DNA from: Phyllobacterium pellucidum
Lineage (GTDB): Bacteria > Pseudomonadota > Alphaproteobacteria > Rhizobiales > Rhizobiaceae
Direction of reading: 5' to 3'
NCBI RefSeq assembly: GCF_013327855.1
Contig: NZ_JABUMX010000001.1
Location: 1,488,001 to 1,552,000 of the forward strand
DNA length: 64,000 bases
Shown here: piece by piece, positions 44,937 to 53,501 of the stretch
Numbering within the stretch: position 1 is the stretch's first letter
Layout of the letters: each line of letters begins with the position of its first letter
Notes under the pieces: generated by a model
What the model saw: the letters and a program-made list of their open reading frames with translations, nothing else
Database searches by the model: none
Told to the model about the DNA's origin: nothing
Program-made: the position numbers and the translations under genes

Positions 44937-45452
44937 TCAGTTCGCCGAAGCGAGGGTCATCGACGTTCCGGTTGCGGCCAAGTTCAACCCAATCTGCCCG
45001 GTCACGCTGATTGCCTGCAGGTGAATTGAACCTGCCGTGCCGCCAAAGAGCACATTGGTCCCGATGCCCGCACCGATCGTGGCCTCCGCTGTCGCGCCGC
45101 TGTAGACGCCAGCCAGCGAACCGCGGTGATAGCCGGCCGTTGGTGCGAACACCGCCCACAGCAGGCGGCTTTGTGTCGTGAACCCGACATCGACGCCGAG
45201 TTTCCTGATCGCACCGGAGTAGCGCTCCGAACGATCACCCGTCAGGCTGGAACGGAAAATGCAGTCGATCTCTTTCGCCGACCCTAAAAGATAGCCGACA
45301 CCGCCGCCGATCGTGCAGTCGAGATAGCCGATCCTGACGCCGCCGCGCGCATCCGGGCTCTGGTAGCGCGCCATATCAGCGGCATTGGCGGAGCCCGCTC
45401 CAACGCCTGCCAGCAAAGCTCCAGTAAGCACCATTGCAAAGGTCTTTTTCAT
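44937..45452 (-). CDS. DUF992 secreted protein
   Basis: 171 aa. Signal peptide MKKTFAMVLTGALLAGVGAG with cut near ANAAD. The mature domain reads RIGYLDCTIGGGVGYLLGS, KEIDCIFRS and ERYSGAIRKLGVDVG, which is the DUF992 pattern. Two Cys may form a disulfide. The ATG at 45452 follows AAGGAG by 6 nt; an upstream open frame to 45575 lacks a signal and is not used. Common in Hyphomicrobiales, function unknown. Confidence 0.88.
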   Translation of the reverse strand: MKKTFAMVLTGALLAGVGAGSANAADMARYQSPDARGGVRIGYLDCTIGGGVGYLLGSAKEIDCIFRSSLTGDRSERYSGAIRKLGVDVGFTTQSRLLWAVFAPTAGYHRGSLAGVYSGATAEATIGAGIGTNVLFGGTAGSIHLQAISVTGQIGLNLAATGTSMTLASAN

Positions 45453-45687
45453 GATTTTCTCCTTAAGATTCGGCCTGCGGACCTTGGGTATTTGATCGTC
45501 GGCTACGGTTGGGGCAACGGTTTCCACGCAGAACGGTTCCAATTGGGACAATTGGAACGGATGATGTAACAGCATGTTTGGATGCGCAAATTTCAGACAC
45601 TTGAGGGTACCTCCTCTATTGGGTCAATTTGAAGGCATCGCGTTGATAAGCTGCGCTAATTTAATTCGAAAAGCGCAACAACGCGCA

Positions 45688-46473
45688 TCAAAAGCCGAGC
45701 ATGTTCTTGACGCCGTGCCAGGCCTGGTCCTTCGCCTCGATAAAAGGCGGAGGCGGCAGCACCTGCGGCGGCGCGCTGCGCTTCTGCCCGTCCTTGACCA
45801 GGTCCAGCATGTGAATTTCACCGTCTGTGAAATATCGGCTTCCTTCGCCATTGCGCCCATTCAGCGTCGGGCCGACCCCGGAAACCTCGTAGATGGCGTT
45901 GACCATCCCCGCCTCACTGAGACTGCCCGCGAAAAAGTCCCGCTCCCGGTCGACATCGGGTGAAATGTCATGCGTCACCTGGCCCGTATATTCGCTGACG
46001 CCAACATGCGCATCATACGTCGCAGAACCCAGCCACACCGGGCGTCCTTCCTCGCCTGATTGCAGCACTTCCCACAGGCGGACATGGTGGCGATGGCGAG
46101 CGCTGTCACCTACGGGTTTTTCGTAGGCAAGGTCCTCATGGCGCCCATCGTAGAACAGCGGGCTTACGGGCGCGCTCTTATATGCCCGGTCGAAGACGAC
46201 GCTGCCGATGATATCGATGCTCGAGCGCAGGGTGACCGGATCGGCAGGATACCATCCAGCAGCGTGCATGACGCGCACGACATCCTCGCGGCTGCCGATC
46301 AGGCCAACATTCAAGGGATCGCCAGGCATGCCGCCCGCCGTCATCGTCACCATGGCGCGACGTGCAAGACCGGGCTGGCGCTCGTAGTGGGTCCAGGCGG
46401 CTGGCAGAATCACATAGGCCAGCAGGAGGTAAACCGCGACCACGACTGCAACCCCGATGAGCAAGCGCTTCAT
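45688..46473 (-). CDS. LssY C-terminal-domain membrane protein
   Basis: 261 aa. One N-terminal membrane segment (LLIGVAVVVAVYLLLAYVIL), then a LssY_C-like domain: DPLNVGLIGSREDVVRVM, AAGWYPADP and EKPVGDSARHRHHVRLW. In other proteins this domain is fused to DedA-type membrane regions; here it stands alone with a single anchor, and the C-terminal ~40 residues are Pro-rich. GGGGG precedes the ATG. Function unknown. Confidence 0.78.
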   Translation of the reverse strand: MKRLLIGVAVVVAVYLLLAYVILPAAWTHYERQPGLARRAMVTMTAGGMPGDPLNVGLIGSREDVVRVMHAAGWYPADPVTLRSSIDIIGSVVFDRAYKSAPVSPLFYDGRHEDLAYEKPVGDSARHRHHVRLWEVLQSGEEGRPVWLGSATYDAHVGVSEYTGQVTHDISPDVDRERDFFAGSLSEAGMVNAIYEVSGVGPTLNGRNGEGSRYFTDGEIHMLDLVKDGQKRSAPPQVLPPPPFIEAKDQAWHGVKNMLGF

Positions 46474-46621
46474 GTTTCCCCCGCGCGATTCCCCTAATAC
46501 GCAACTCGATCTTCGCACGGCTTGGCAAAATACGAAATGCAATCTCTGGATGCAGGTCGGGCTAGGCCTGTTCCGGGAGGAGTGGTAGGAATAGCGTGCA
46601 CTCGCTTGACCCGGATCGTTC

Positions 46622-47734
46622 ATGGCCCCACGACCCATTTCAATCCATCGCTATCTTATCCCGATTGCCTGCCTTGCCCTTGCGGTCGGCATTCAAGTGG
46701 CGAAGGTGCCGGTAGGCGCCGGGCGTCACGGCATCGGCATTGTCGTTTCCGCGCTTGCAATCGCCTTGCTCCTCGCCACCGTGTTTGTCGTCCTGCAGCA
46801 TGCGGAAGGCCTGGCGCTACGCCTCGGCCAACCTTACGGCACATTGCTCCTCACCTTTGCCGTTACCACTGTGGAAGTTTCGATCATCCTCGCCATGATG
46901 CTGCATGGGGAAAATAACCCGACGCTGGCGCGGGAATCGGTGTTCTCGACGGTCATGATCGTTTGTGCCGGCGTCGTGGGTCTTTGCCTTACGCTTGGCA
47001 GTATGCAGCACCGCCAGCAGGAGATGAAACGGCAAGGCACGAGCGCGATTCTTTCCGTGCTTACGGCGCTTGCCGTCCTGACGTTGATCCTGCCGAATTT
47101 CACCCTGCATGACGCACCAGGCACATTTTCGCGTTTGCAGCTCACCTTCGTGAGCATTTGCTCTGCCTTGCTCTACGGAAGCTTCGTCTTCGCGCAGACG
47201 GTTCGGCACCGCGATGATTTCGTCGATGACATCGGTGACGCCGAAGGCACACATGCCGGGCACGCACATCCCGGCGAAGGTTCGTGGATCAACGCCGTCC
47301 TTTTGATGATCGGGCTTTTCGGAATTGTCCTCCTCGCCGAACGGGTGGCAATCGGCGTCGAGAACGGTCTCGATGCGATCGGAGTCCAACAAGCTGACGC
47401 CATAGTCGGCGCGCTCATTGCAACGCTTGTCCTCTTGCCCGAGGCCCTGTCGGCAATCCGCGCCGCCATGAACAACGAATTGCAGCGCAGTCTCAACATT
47501 GCGCTCGGATCGGCGCTCGCGACGATCGGCCTGACAATCCCGTCCATCGGCATTGCCAGCGTCATTACCGGCCGCGAACTGACGCTGGGCTTGCCCGGGG
47601 GCGACGCGGTGTTGCTTGCCCTTATTCTCGGCATCAGCATCCACAGTTTCGGGACCGGACGAACCAACGTGTTGACGGGTCTCGTTCATCTCGTTGTATT
47701 CGTCGCCTTCATCCTTCTCGTCACCACCAAATAG
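46622..47734 (+). CDS. Ca2+/H+ antiporter-like (y4hA/ChaA type)
   Basis: 370 aa, about eleven hydrophobic segments in two halves, typical of CaCA cation/proton exchangers. Both alpha-repeat motifs are seen: LLTFAVTTVEVSIILAMM and ATLVLLPEALSAIRAA, each with the acidic residue used for ion binding. The central loop is acidic and His-rich (THAGHAHPGEG). Close in type to the rhizobial ionic transporter y4hA. The next gene starts 10 bp downstream. Confidence 0.85.
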   Translation: MAPRPISIHRYLIPIACLALAVGIQVAKVPVGAGRHGIGIVVSALAIALLLATVFVVLQHAEGLALRLGQPYGTLLLTFAVTTVEVSIILAMMLHGENNPTLARESVFSTVMIVCAGVVGLCLTLGSMQHRQQEMKRQGTSAILSVLTALAVLTLILPNFTLHDAPGTFSRLQLTFVSICSALLYGSFVFAQTVRHRDDFVDDIGDAEGTHAGHAHPGEGSWINAVLLMIGLFGIVLLAERVAIGVENGLDAIGVQQADAIVGALIATLVLLPEALSAIRAAMNNELQRSLNIALGSALATIGLTIPSIGIASVITGRELTLGLPGGDAVLLALILGISIHSFGTGRTNVLTGLVHLVVFVAFILLVTTK

Positions 47735-47744
47735 GCAGACTGAA

Positions 47745-48386
47745 ATGCAGGACAGGTTCCTCTTCGACGGCAGTGACGATGCGCCTGTCACCATTCTGCT
47801 TGCACATGGCGCCGGCGCGCCGATGGACTCAGCCTCGATGACCGCAACGGCCAATGCTCTCGCCGAAGCGGGCTTTCGGGTGGCGCGGTTCGAGTTTGCC
47901 TATATGGCGGCCCGACGCACCTCGGCAGGACGCAAGCCGCCACCGCGTGCCGAGACGCTCAAACCCGAGTATGTCGATGCCATCGCCGCGCTCGGCAAAC
48001 CGCAGCGCCTGATTATCGGCGGTAAATCGATGGGCGGCAGGGTTGCCAGCATGATCGCCGATGAACTCCATGCTGCTGGCGCGATCAGCGGATTGCTCTG
48101 CCTCGGCTATCCATTCCACCCGCCGGCCAAACCGCACCAATTGCGTACGAAGCATCTTGCAGGATTGATGACGCCGACCTTGATCTGCCAGGGAACGCGC
48201 GACGAATTCGGCACCAGGGAGGAGGTCGCGGGCTACGACCTTTCCGACAAAATCGAAATCCTCTGGCTTGAAGATGGCGACCACGATCTCAAGCCGCGCA
48301 AGAGCATATCCGGCTTTTCGGCCGCCGATCACCTGAAGACCTTGGCCGCCGCAGTGGCGGGCTGGGCGGAGAGCCTGAAACGTTAG
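47745..48386 (+). CDS. Alpha/beta-hydrolase, KANL3/Tex30 family
   Basis: 213 aa. LAHGAGAPMDS near the start, nucleophile motif GGKSMGGRVA, then GTRDEFG (Asp) and GDHDLKP (His) complete the triad. No signal peptide, so cytoplasmic. Substrate unknown. Probably co-transcribed with the antiporter (10 bp gap); ends 6 bp from the convergent SDR gene. Confidence 0.82.
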   Translation: MQDRFLFDGSDDAPVTILLAHGAGAPMDSASMTATANALAEAGFRVARFEFAYMAARRTSAGRKPPPRAETLKPEYVDAIAALGKPQRLIIGGKSMGGRVASMIADELHAAGAISGLLCLGYPFHPPAKPHQLRTKHLAGLMTPTLICQGTRDEFGTREEVAGYDLSDKIEILWLEDGDHDLKPRKSISGFSAADHLKTLAAAVAGWAESLKR

Positions 48387-48392
48387 GTCGTT

Positions 48393-49172
48393 TCAGGCAA
48401 TTGACCAGCCCCCGTCGATGAGCAGGTTCAACCCTGTGATCATCGATGCGGCCGGTGATGCCAGGAAAACGACCGCGCCCACCACATCGCGGGTTTCGCC
48501 GATCCGTCCGAGTGGGATGTGGGCGAGCGTCTGGTCATGGAAATCCTTGTCGGCAAGCGCGGGCCTGGTCCCGTCTGTCCAGATGAAGGTGGGTGCGACC
48601 GTGTTGACGGTTATCCCATAGGGCGCCCATTCAGCGGCAAGGCACCGGCTCAGATGGTTGATCGCGGCCTTGCTCATGCAATAGATCGCCTCGCCGCGCA
48701 GCGTAACGGTTCCCGCCTGCGAACTGATGCTGATGATGCGGCCTGCCTTGCGGTCGATCATGTGCCGGGCAACAGTCTGGGTCATCAAGAACGTGCCCTT
48801 GATATTGACCTGCAGAATCTCGTCGACCGCCGCTTCCGAGACGCGTTCGGCAAGATCGCCCGGCGCAACGCCGACATTGTTGACGAGCACATCGATGCGC
48901 CCGAATTGGTTCAGAGCGGCCTCGACAGCGCTTTCTATGTCCGCGCGCTGCGAAATATCGAGTCGTACCGGCAGGACCTTGCGTCCCATGGCTTCGATTT
49001 CAGCGATCAGATCGGATGAACCCGAAATGTCGCGCAAGCCGAGGACTATGTCGGAGCCAGCGGCAGCACAGGCAAGTGCGCAGGCTTTGCCTATGCCGCG
49101 CGATGCGCCGGTGACCAGCGTTACCTTGCCGTCCAGACTGAAGTTGGGTGCATGTTCGCTCGGCTGTGCCAC
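48393..49172 (-). CDS. SDR-family dehydrogenase
   Basis: 259 aa. Classical short-chain dehydrogenase/reductase: TGASRGIGKA cofactor loop, NNVGVAP, catalytic Ser in ISSQAGT and YCMSK for Tyr and Lys. Resembles FabG/glucose dehydrogenase-like enzymes; the substrate is not predictable. It starts 66 bp after the TetR gene on the same strand and is likely in that transcript, hence possibly part of the divergent catabolic regulon. Confidence 0.88.
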   Translation of the reverse strand: MAQPSEHAPNFSLDGKVTLVTGASRGIGKACALACAAAGSDIVLGLRDISGSSDLIAEIEAMGRKVLPVRLDISQRADIESAVEAALNQFGRIDVLVNNVGVAPGDLAERVSEAAVDEILQVNIKGTFLMTQTVARHMIDRKAGRIISISSQAGTVTLRGEAIYCMSKAAINHLSRCLAAEWAPYGITVNTVAPTFIWTDGTRPALADKDFHDQTLAHIPLGRIGETRDVVGAVVFLASPAASMITGLNLLIDGGWSIA

Positions 49173-49238
49173 GATTTATCCTCCTCGTTCTCCCAAGGCA
49201 GACCATAGCATGGAGGTGTGAAATCGGCCTAGAGACGG

Positions 49239-49886
49239 TCAGGCGAAGGCGCCGAGCCGCAATCCCTCGATCCAGTTCTTGCCGATCCTGATGCCTTCCT
49301 CGGGCTGGAATGCTTCAGGATTCAAGCACCAAGCGAGCCAGAGGCCGTCCATCAGCGCCGTGAAGCCAATCGCGGCAAGACGCGGACTGGCTATCGCGCA
49401 GCCCTCCGCCTCGGCATAGTCCGTTATCAGTTTCTCCACCGTGACGACATAGGCGGTATATTCGCCCTTCTGCGAGGCGCTCATGCGCGGCGAGTGCAGG
49501 ATCAGGCCCCAGAAAACGACCCAAACGCCGAGCACGTCGCGATCGAACAGCGCCGGCGAGAATGAGTTCTCGACAAAGGCCTCCAGCCTCGCCTTGGGCT
49601 CGGGCAAAGCGCTGTCAACGGCCGTCATGACCGTATCGAGCATGCCATCGGACATCATGTCGAAGGCATGGGCCACCAATTCGTTTATCTCGCCGAAATG
49701 ATGTGTGATCAGCCCTTGCGTGACGCCGGCCTCCATGGCGATCTGCCGCGCCGATACCCCGGCATTTCCATGCCGGACGATGCAGCGCAGAGCCGCCTCG
49801 GCCAATTGCCGGCGGCGATCCTCCGGAGCTTCACGGCGGAACCCGGCCCGCATTCTCACACCTGATTTGGACTTGGCCAAGATCAT
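49239..49886 (-). CDS. TetR/AcrR-family repressor (BetI-like)
   Basis: 215 aa. N-terminal HTH: ARQIAMEAGVTQGLITHHFG; the C-terminal ligand domain (VVFWGLILHSPRMS and LDGLWLAWCLNPEAF-like segments) resembles the BetI clade. Divergent from the TMADH-like operon across ~220 bp carrying a perfect 12-bp-arm palindrome, and likely represses both. The ATG at 49886 is used here; an ATG at 49853 with AGGTG upstream is equally plausible and would remove 11 residues. Confidence 0.88.
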   Translation of the reverse strand: MILAKSKSGVRMRAGFRREAPEDRRRQLAEAALRCIVRHGNAGVSARQIAMEAGVTQGLITHHFGEINELVAHAFDMMSDGMLDTVMTAVDSALPEPKARLEAFVENSFSPALFDRDVLGVWVVFWGLILHSPRMSASQKGEYTAYVVTVEKLITDYAEAEGCAIASPRLAAIGFTALMDGLWLAWCLNPEAFQPEEGIRIGKNWIEGLRLGAFA

Positions 49887-49965
49887 TTTCCCGTTGCTTA
49901 ATCACATCGAGGAATCAGGGGCGAAGAGGCGAAAATCTTAGCCAACCGACTCACTTTGTTCACGC

Positions 49966-50060
49966 TTATTATCAAAATAACATAACTGATTCAAATACTA
50001 ATAGAGAAATTATACGATCATATAATTTCTCTTGCGAAACACGCAATTCCTGCATATCCT
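49966..50060. promoter_or_regulatory. Divergent promoters with a palindromic operator
   Basis: AGAGAAATTATA / TATAATTTCTCT is a perfect 12-bp inverted repeat with 6-nt centre at 50003-50032. Rightward promoter: -35 TTGCGA (50032-50037), 17 bp, -10 TATCCT (50055-50060), leading into the flavoprotein gene at 50109. Leftward promoter: -35 TTGAAT (complement of 49989-49994), 17 bp, -10 TAATAA (complement of 49966-49971), leading to the tetR gene. The palindrome lies between the two and abuts the rightward -35, as expected for a TetR operator. Confidence 0.7.
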
Positions 50061-50108
50061 TTTTCCAACGATCCGCCCCGGATGCGGACAATGGGAACGA
50101 GGTTTGGC

Positions 50109-52208
50109 ATGAAGCGGGATCCCCGATACGACGTCCTATTTGAGCCGGTGAAGATCGGGCCGGTCACCGCGCCCAACCGTTTCTACCAGGTGCCGCATGC
50201 CAGTGGCATGACCAATGCGCTGCCCCGCGTTCGCGCTGCATTTCGTGAAACCAAGGCCGAGGGCGGCTGGGGTGTCATATGCACGGGCGCATGCTCCACC
50301 GATCCGAGTTCCGACGATTCTCCGCTTCCCTTCGCCACCATGTGGGACACGAATGATATCCGCGCCCACGCGATGATGACGGAGGCTGTCCACCGCCACG
50401 GCTCTCTCGCCGGTGTCGAACTCTGGCATGGCGGTGCCTCGGTGATGAACCGCACCAGCCGCATTCCGCCCCTATCGCCCTCCGGCATTCCGTGGATGGC
50501 GACGCATGTGGGTTTCATGGGCAATGCGCGGCCGAAGACGATGGATAAGTCGGACATTCGCGATGTCCTGCGTTGGCAGGCCGAAGGCGCGCGGAAGTCG
50601 CGCACCGCCGGCTTCGACATCGTCTATGTCTATGCCGGCATGGGCTATCTCGGTTATGAATTCCTGCTGCCCGAATATAATCATCGCACCGACGAATATG
50701 GCGGTACGCTTGAAAACCGTGTGCGCTTCGTCCGCGAGCTTCTGGACGTGACGCGCGATGCCGTTGGCAAGGATTGCGGCGTTGCTCTGCGCATCAGCCT
50801 TGAAGAGCTGCGGGGCCGTCCGGGCACACACCAGCCCTCCGAGGCGCACGAGGTGATCGAACTCCTCGCCGACTACGCCGATCTCTTCGACGTCAAGATG
50901 GATTCGAGCCCGACTGACTGCTCCGCATCCCGTTTCACCGGCGAAGGCAGCCACGAACCGGTGATCGATTTCGTCAAGTCGCTGACCAAGAAGCCTGTCG
51001 TCGGGGTAGGACGCTTTACGTCGCCCGATACGATGGTCTCGCAGATTCGGCGCGGCGTCCTCGACCTCATCGGCGGGGCACGGCCATCGATCGCCGATCC
51101 CTTCCTGCCGGTGAAGATCAAGGAAGGCCGCCACGACGAGATCCGCGAATGCATCGGCTGCAATATCTGCATTTCGAGCTGGCATGACGGCGTACCGGTG
51201 CGCTGTACCCAGAACCCGACAGCGGGCGAGGAGTGGCGGCGCGGCTGGCATCCCGAACGGGTGGACGCAGCCAAGAAGCCGGGAAAGGTATTGATCGTCG
51301 GCGGGGGGCCTGCCGGCCTTGAATGTGCGCTCACCCTCGGCCGTCGCGGCCACGAGGTGACGCTCGCCGACAAGGGCACCAGCTTCGGTGGCCGGCTCAC
51401 ATTCGAAACACGGCTTCCGGGCCTCTCCACCTGGAACCGCGTCGCAGAATACCGGCTCGGCCGTCTCAACGAAATGACCAACGTGTCGATGTATCTCGAG
51501 AGCGATATTGGCGTCGACGAAATCATCGATCTCGCGCCTGATCACGTCGTTCTGGCAACCGGCGCGCGCTGGACCCGCATGCTCTACTCATCCATGGAAA
51601 TACCCGTCGGTGAGCTCGATCATCCGCGCGTCTATACACCCGATGACATCGCGGCGGGGCGCCTGCCGGAAGGGCCGACGCTGGTCTTTGATTTCGACAG
51701 TTACTACATGGGCGGTGTTCTCACCGAGTACCTTGCCCAGCAGGGCAATGAGGTCACCTATGTGACGCCCGCCGGCCAGGCATCGGCGTGGACGATAATG
51801 ACCAACGAATTGCCATTGGTGCATCGGGCGCTGGCGCGGCGCAATGTCCGGGTCACGACGCTGCACATGCTCACCGCCTTCGACGGTGCGATGGCAACGC
51901 TTACCCACCTCTTCACCGGCGAAACGTTTCGCATCAAATGCCGGTCGGTCCTTGTCGTCGGTCTGCGCATGCCGCGCAAAGAACTCTTCGAGGCCCTGAC
52001 CGCGCGCAGCGAAGACGTTTCGGCGGCAGGTATCAAAAGCATTCGCCGCATCGGCGACGGCCTTGCGCCCGGCGCTATCGCGCATGCGGTCCATAGCGGC
52101 CATACCTGCGCCCAAGAACTTGGTGGCAAGCAATACGCTCCATATCGGCGCGATACGCCGATCGTCGATGCCGAGCCCGAATTCAAATCACGCGCAGCGG
52201 CGGAATAG
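50109..52208 (+). CDS. Trimethylamine dehydrogenase-like iron-sulfur flavoprotein
   Basis: 699 aa. N-terminal FMN TIM barrel (RDPRYDVLFEPVKIGPVTAP, NRFYQVPH), a 4Fe-4S cluster from Cys348, 351, 354 and 366 (CIGCNIC and RCTQN), then an FAD/NAD-type Rossmann domain (LIVGGGPAGLECALTLGRRG). The sequence follows trimethylamine dehydrogenase (TMADH) closely, including RRGWHPE. But the Cys that binds FMN covalently in TMADH (VPHC) is Ala31 here, and the active-site YGAH and MWD aromatic positions read YAGM and LFD, so trimethylamine is unlikely to be the substrate. Related enzymes demethylate N-methylproline or dimethylglycine. The ATG follows AACGAGG by 6 nt. First gene of a nine-gene operon. Confidence 0.85.
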   Translation: MKRDPRYDVLFEPVKIGPVTAPNRFYQVPHASGMTNALPRVRAAFRETKAEGGWGVICTGACSTDPSSDDSPLPFATMWDTNDIRAHAMMTEAVHRHGSLAGVELWHGGASVMNRTSRIPPLSPSGIPWMATHVGFMGNARPKTMDKSDIRDVLRWQAEGARKSRTAGFDIVYVYAGMGYLGYEFLLPEYNHRTDEYGGTLENRVRFVRELLDVTRDAVGKDCGVALRISLEELRGRPGTHQPSEAHEVIELLADYADLFDVKMDSSPTDCSASRFTGEGSHEPVIDFVKSLTKKPVVGVGRFTSPDTMVSQIRRGVLDLIGGARPSIADPFLPVKIKEGRHDEIRECIGCNICISSWHDGVPVRCTQNPTAGEEWRRGWHPERVDAAKKPGKVLIVGGGPAGLECALTLGRRGHEVTLADKGTSFGGRLTFETRLPGLSTWNRVAEYRLGRLNEMTNVSMYLESDIGVDEIIDLAPDHVVLATGARWTRMLYSSMEIPVGELDHPRVYTPDDIAAGRLPEGPTLVFDFDSYYMGGVLTEYLAQQGNEVTYVTPAGQASAWTIMTNELPLVHRALARRNVRVTTLHMLTAFDGAMATLTHLFTGETFRIKCRSVLVVGLRMPRKELFEALTARSEDVSAAGIKSIRRIGDGLAPGAIAHAVHSGHTCAQELGGKQYAPYRRDTPIVDAEPEFKSRAAAE

Positions 52209-52214
52209 GCGGCC

Positions 52215-53501
52215 ATGAGCGAGCGTCCCGCCCTTTCCCCCTGGTCGATCGCTTCGCCGCTTGCCGGCGGGGCGCTGCATGCCGCGGGGTCAGGGTTGTT
52301 CCACACGTTGCTGCCGTTGCGCCTGATCGAGAACGGCTACGGCGCCGACGCTGTCGGTCTCGTGGTCATGGCCGAGGGTGCCGGCTTTCTCATCGGCTGC
52401 ATCGGCTCGGTGCGGCTCATTCGCTCGGTCGGCGAGGTCCGCGCCTATGCCGCGCTCTCCGCTTCATCCTCCGTACTTGTGCTTGCCCTGGGAGCCGGGC
52501 CGGAACTCGCCGTGATGATGGCAATACAGGCGGTCGTCGGCTTCGCCAATGCCGGCCAGTCGGTCGTGATCGAAAGCTGGCTCAATGCGATGGTGCCCAA
52601 TGAGGGCCGCGGCCGTGCGCTCACCCTCTATGTGCTGGTGCTCGGTCTCTTCTACGGTCTCGGTCAGTTGCTTGCCCGCGATATCGCGCCTGCCGGCAAT
52701 GCCATGTTGATGATTACCGCGGCATTCTATGCCCTGGCGCTGGTCCCGGTAACGGCGATATGGGTCGGGGAGCCGCAACTCCATGCCCCGTTGGGCATCG
52801 ATCTCCTCGGCGCCTTTCGCACCTCGCCGCTCGGAGCCCTCGCCTGCCTGCTGACCGGTCTCGTATCATCGACCTTCTCGAGCATCGGCCCGCTCTACGG
52901 GCTGGAACTCGGCTTCAGCCAGGACAGGATCGTCATCCTGATGGCGGCCGTCGCCCTTGGCGCTCTCTTTCTCCAGTTCCCCCTCGGCTACCTTTCCGAC
53001 CGGCTCGACCGGCGCGGCATGATGTTGTGGCTTGCGCTCATCCTCGCCGGCGTCTGCGGTATGTTCCTGCTCGTCGACAGCAACACGCCGCTTTGGGCCT
53101 TCCTCATCCTGTTCTCGGTTTTCGGCGGCATTTCGGAAATATTTTACCCTCTCGGCGTGGCGCACGCCAATGACCGCGCTTCGTCGTCGCAATTCGTTAC
53201 GCTCTCATCGAACCTTCTGCTGATCTGGGCCTTTGGTGGCACCATCGGGCCGGCCATCGCCGCGACCGGCGTCGAACATCTCGGCGCGCATTCCTTCTTC
53301 TGGTACGGGATTGGACTCTCGCTCACTTTCGCATCCTTCGCCCTCTGGCGGCAGTTCCGCCAGCCAATCGTCGGCACGCGCGATGAGTTCGTCACCTATC
53401 CCCAGACATCGCCGGCGGTCTACGAGTGGGTGCCGCGCAAGGAGATCGGGTCCCCTGCCGAAACGGATACCCCAGAATCCAGCGAGACATCAAAACCATG
53501 A
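52215..53501 (+). CDS. MFS transporter (YcaD-like)
   Basis: 428 aa with about twelve hydrophobic segments; GYLSDRLDRRGMM is the MFS loop 2-3 type motif, positioned after the central loop. The C-terminal ~50 residues are hydrophilic. Resembles YcaD-type transporters of unknown substrate. Starts 6 bp after the flavoprotein stop and overlaps the hydrolase start by 4 nt (ATGA). May export a product or import a second substrate, given that the operon also encodes an ABC importer. Confidence 0.82.
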   Translation: MSERPALSPWSIASPLAGGALHAAGSGLFHTLLPLRLIENGYGADAVGLVVMAEGAGFLIGCIGSVRLIRSVGEVRAYAALSASSSVLVLALGAGPELAVMMAIQAVVGFANAGQSVVIESWLNAMVPNEGRGRALTLYVLVLGLFYGLGQLLARDIAPAGNAMLMITAAFYALALVPVTAIWVGEPQLHAPLGIDLLGAFRTSPLGALACLLTGLVSSTFSSIGPLYGLELGFSQDRIVILMAAVALGALFLQFPLGYLSDRLDRRGMMLWLALILAGVCGMFLLVDSNTPLWAFLILFSVFGGISEIFYPLGVAHANDRASSSQFVTLSSNLLLIWAFGGTIGPAIAATGVEHLGAHSFFWYGIGLSLTFASFALWRQFRQPIVGTRDEFVTYPQTSPAVYEWVPRKEIGSPAETDTPESSETSKP

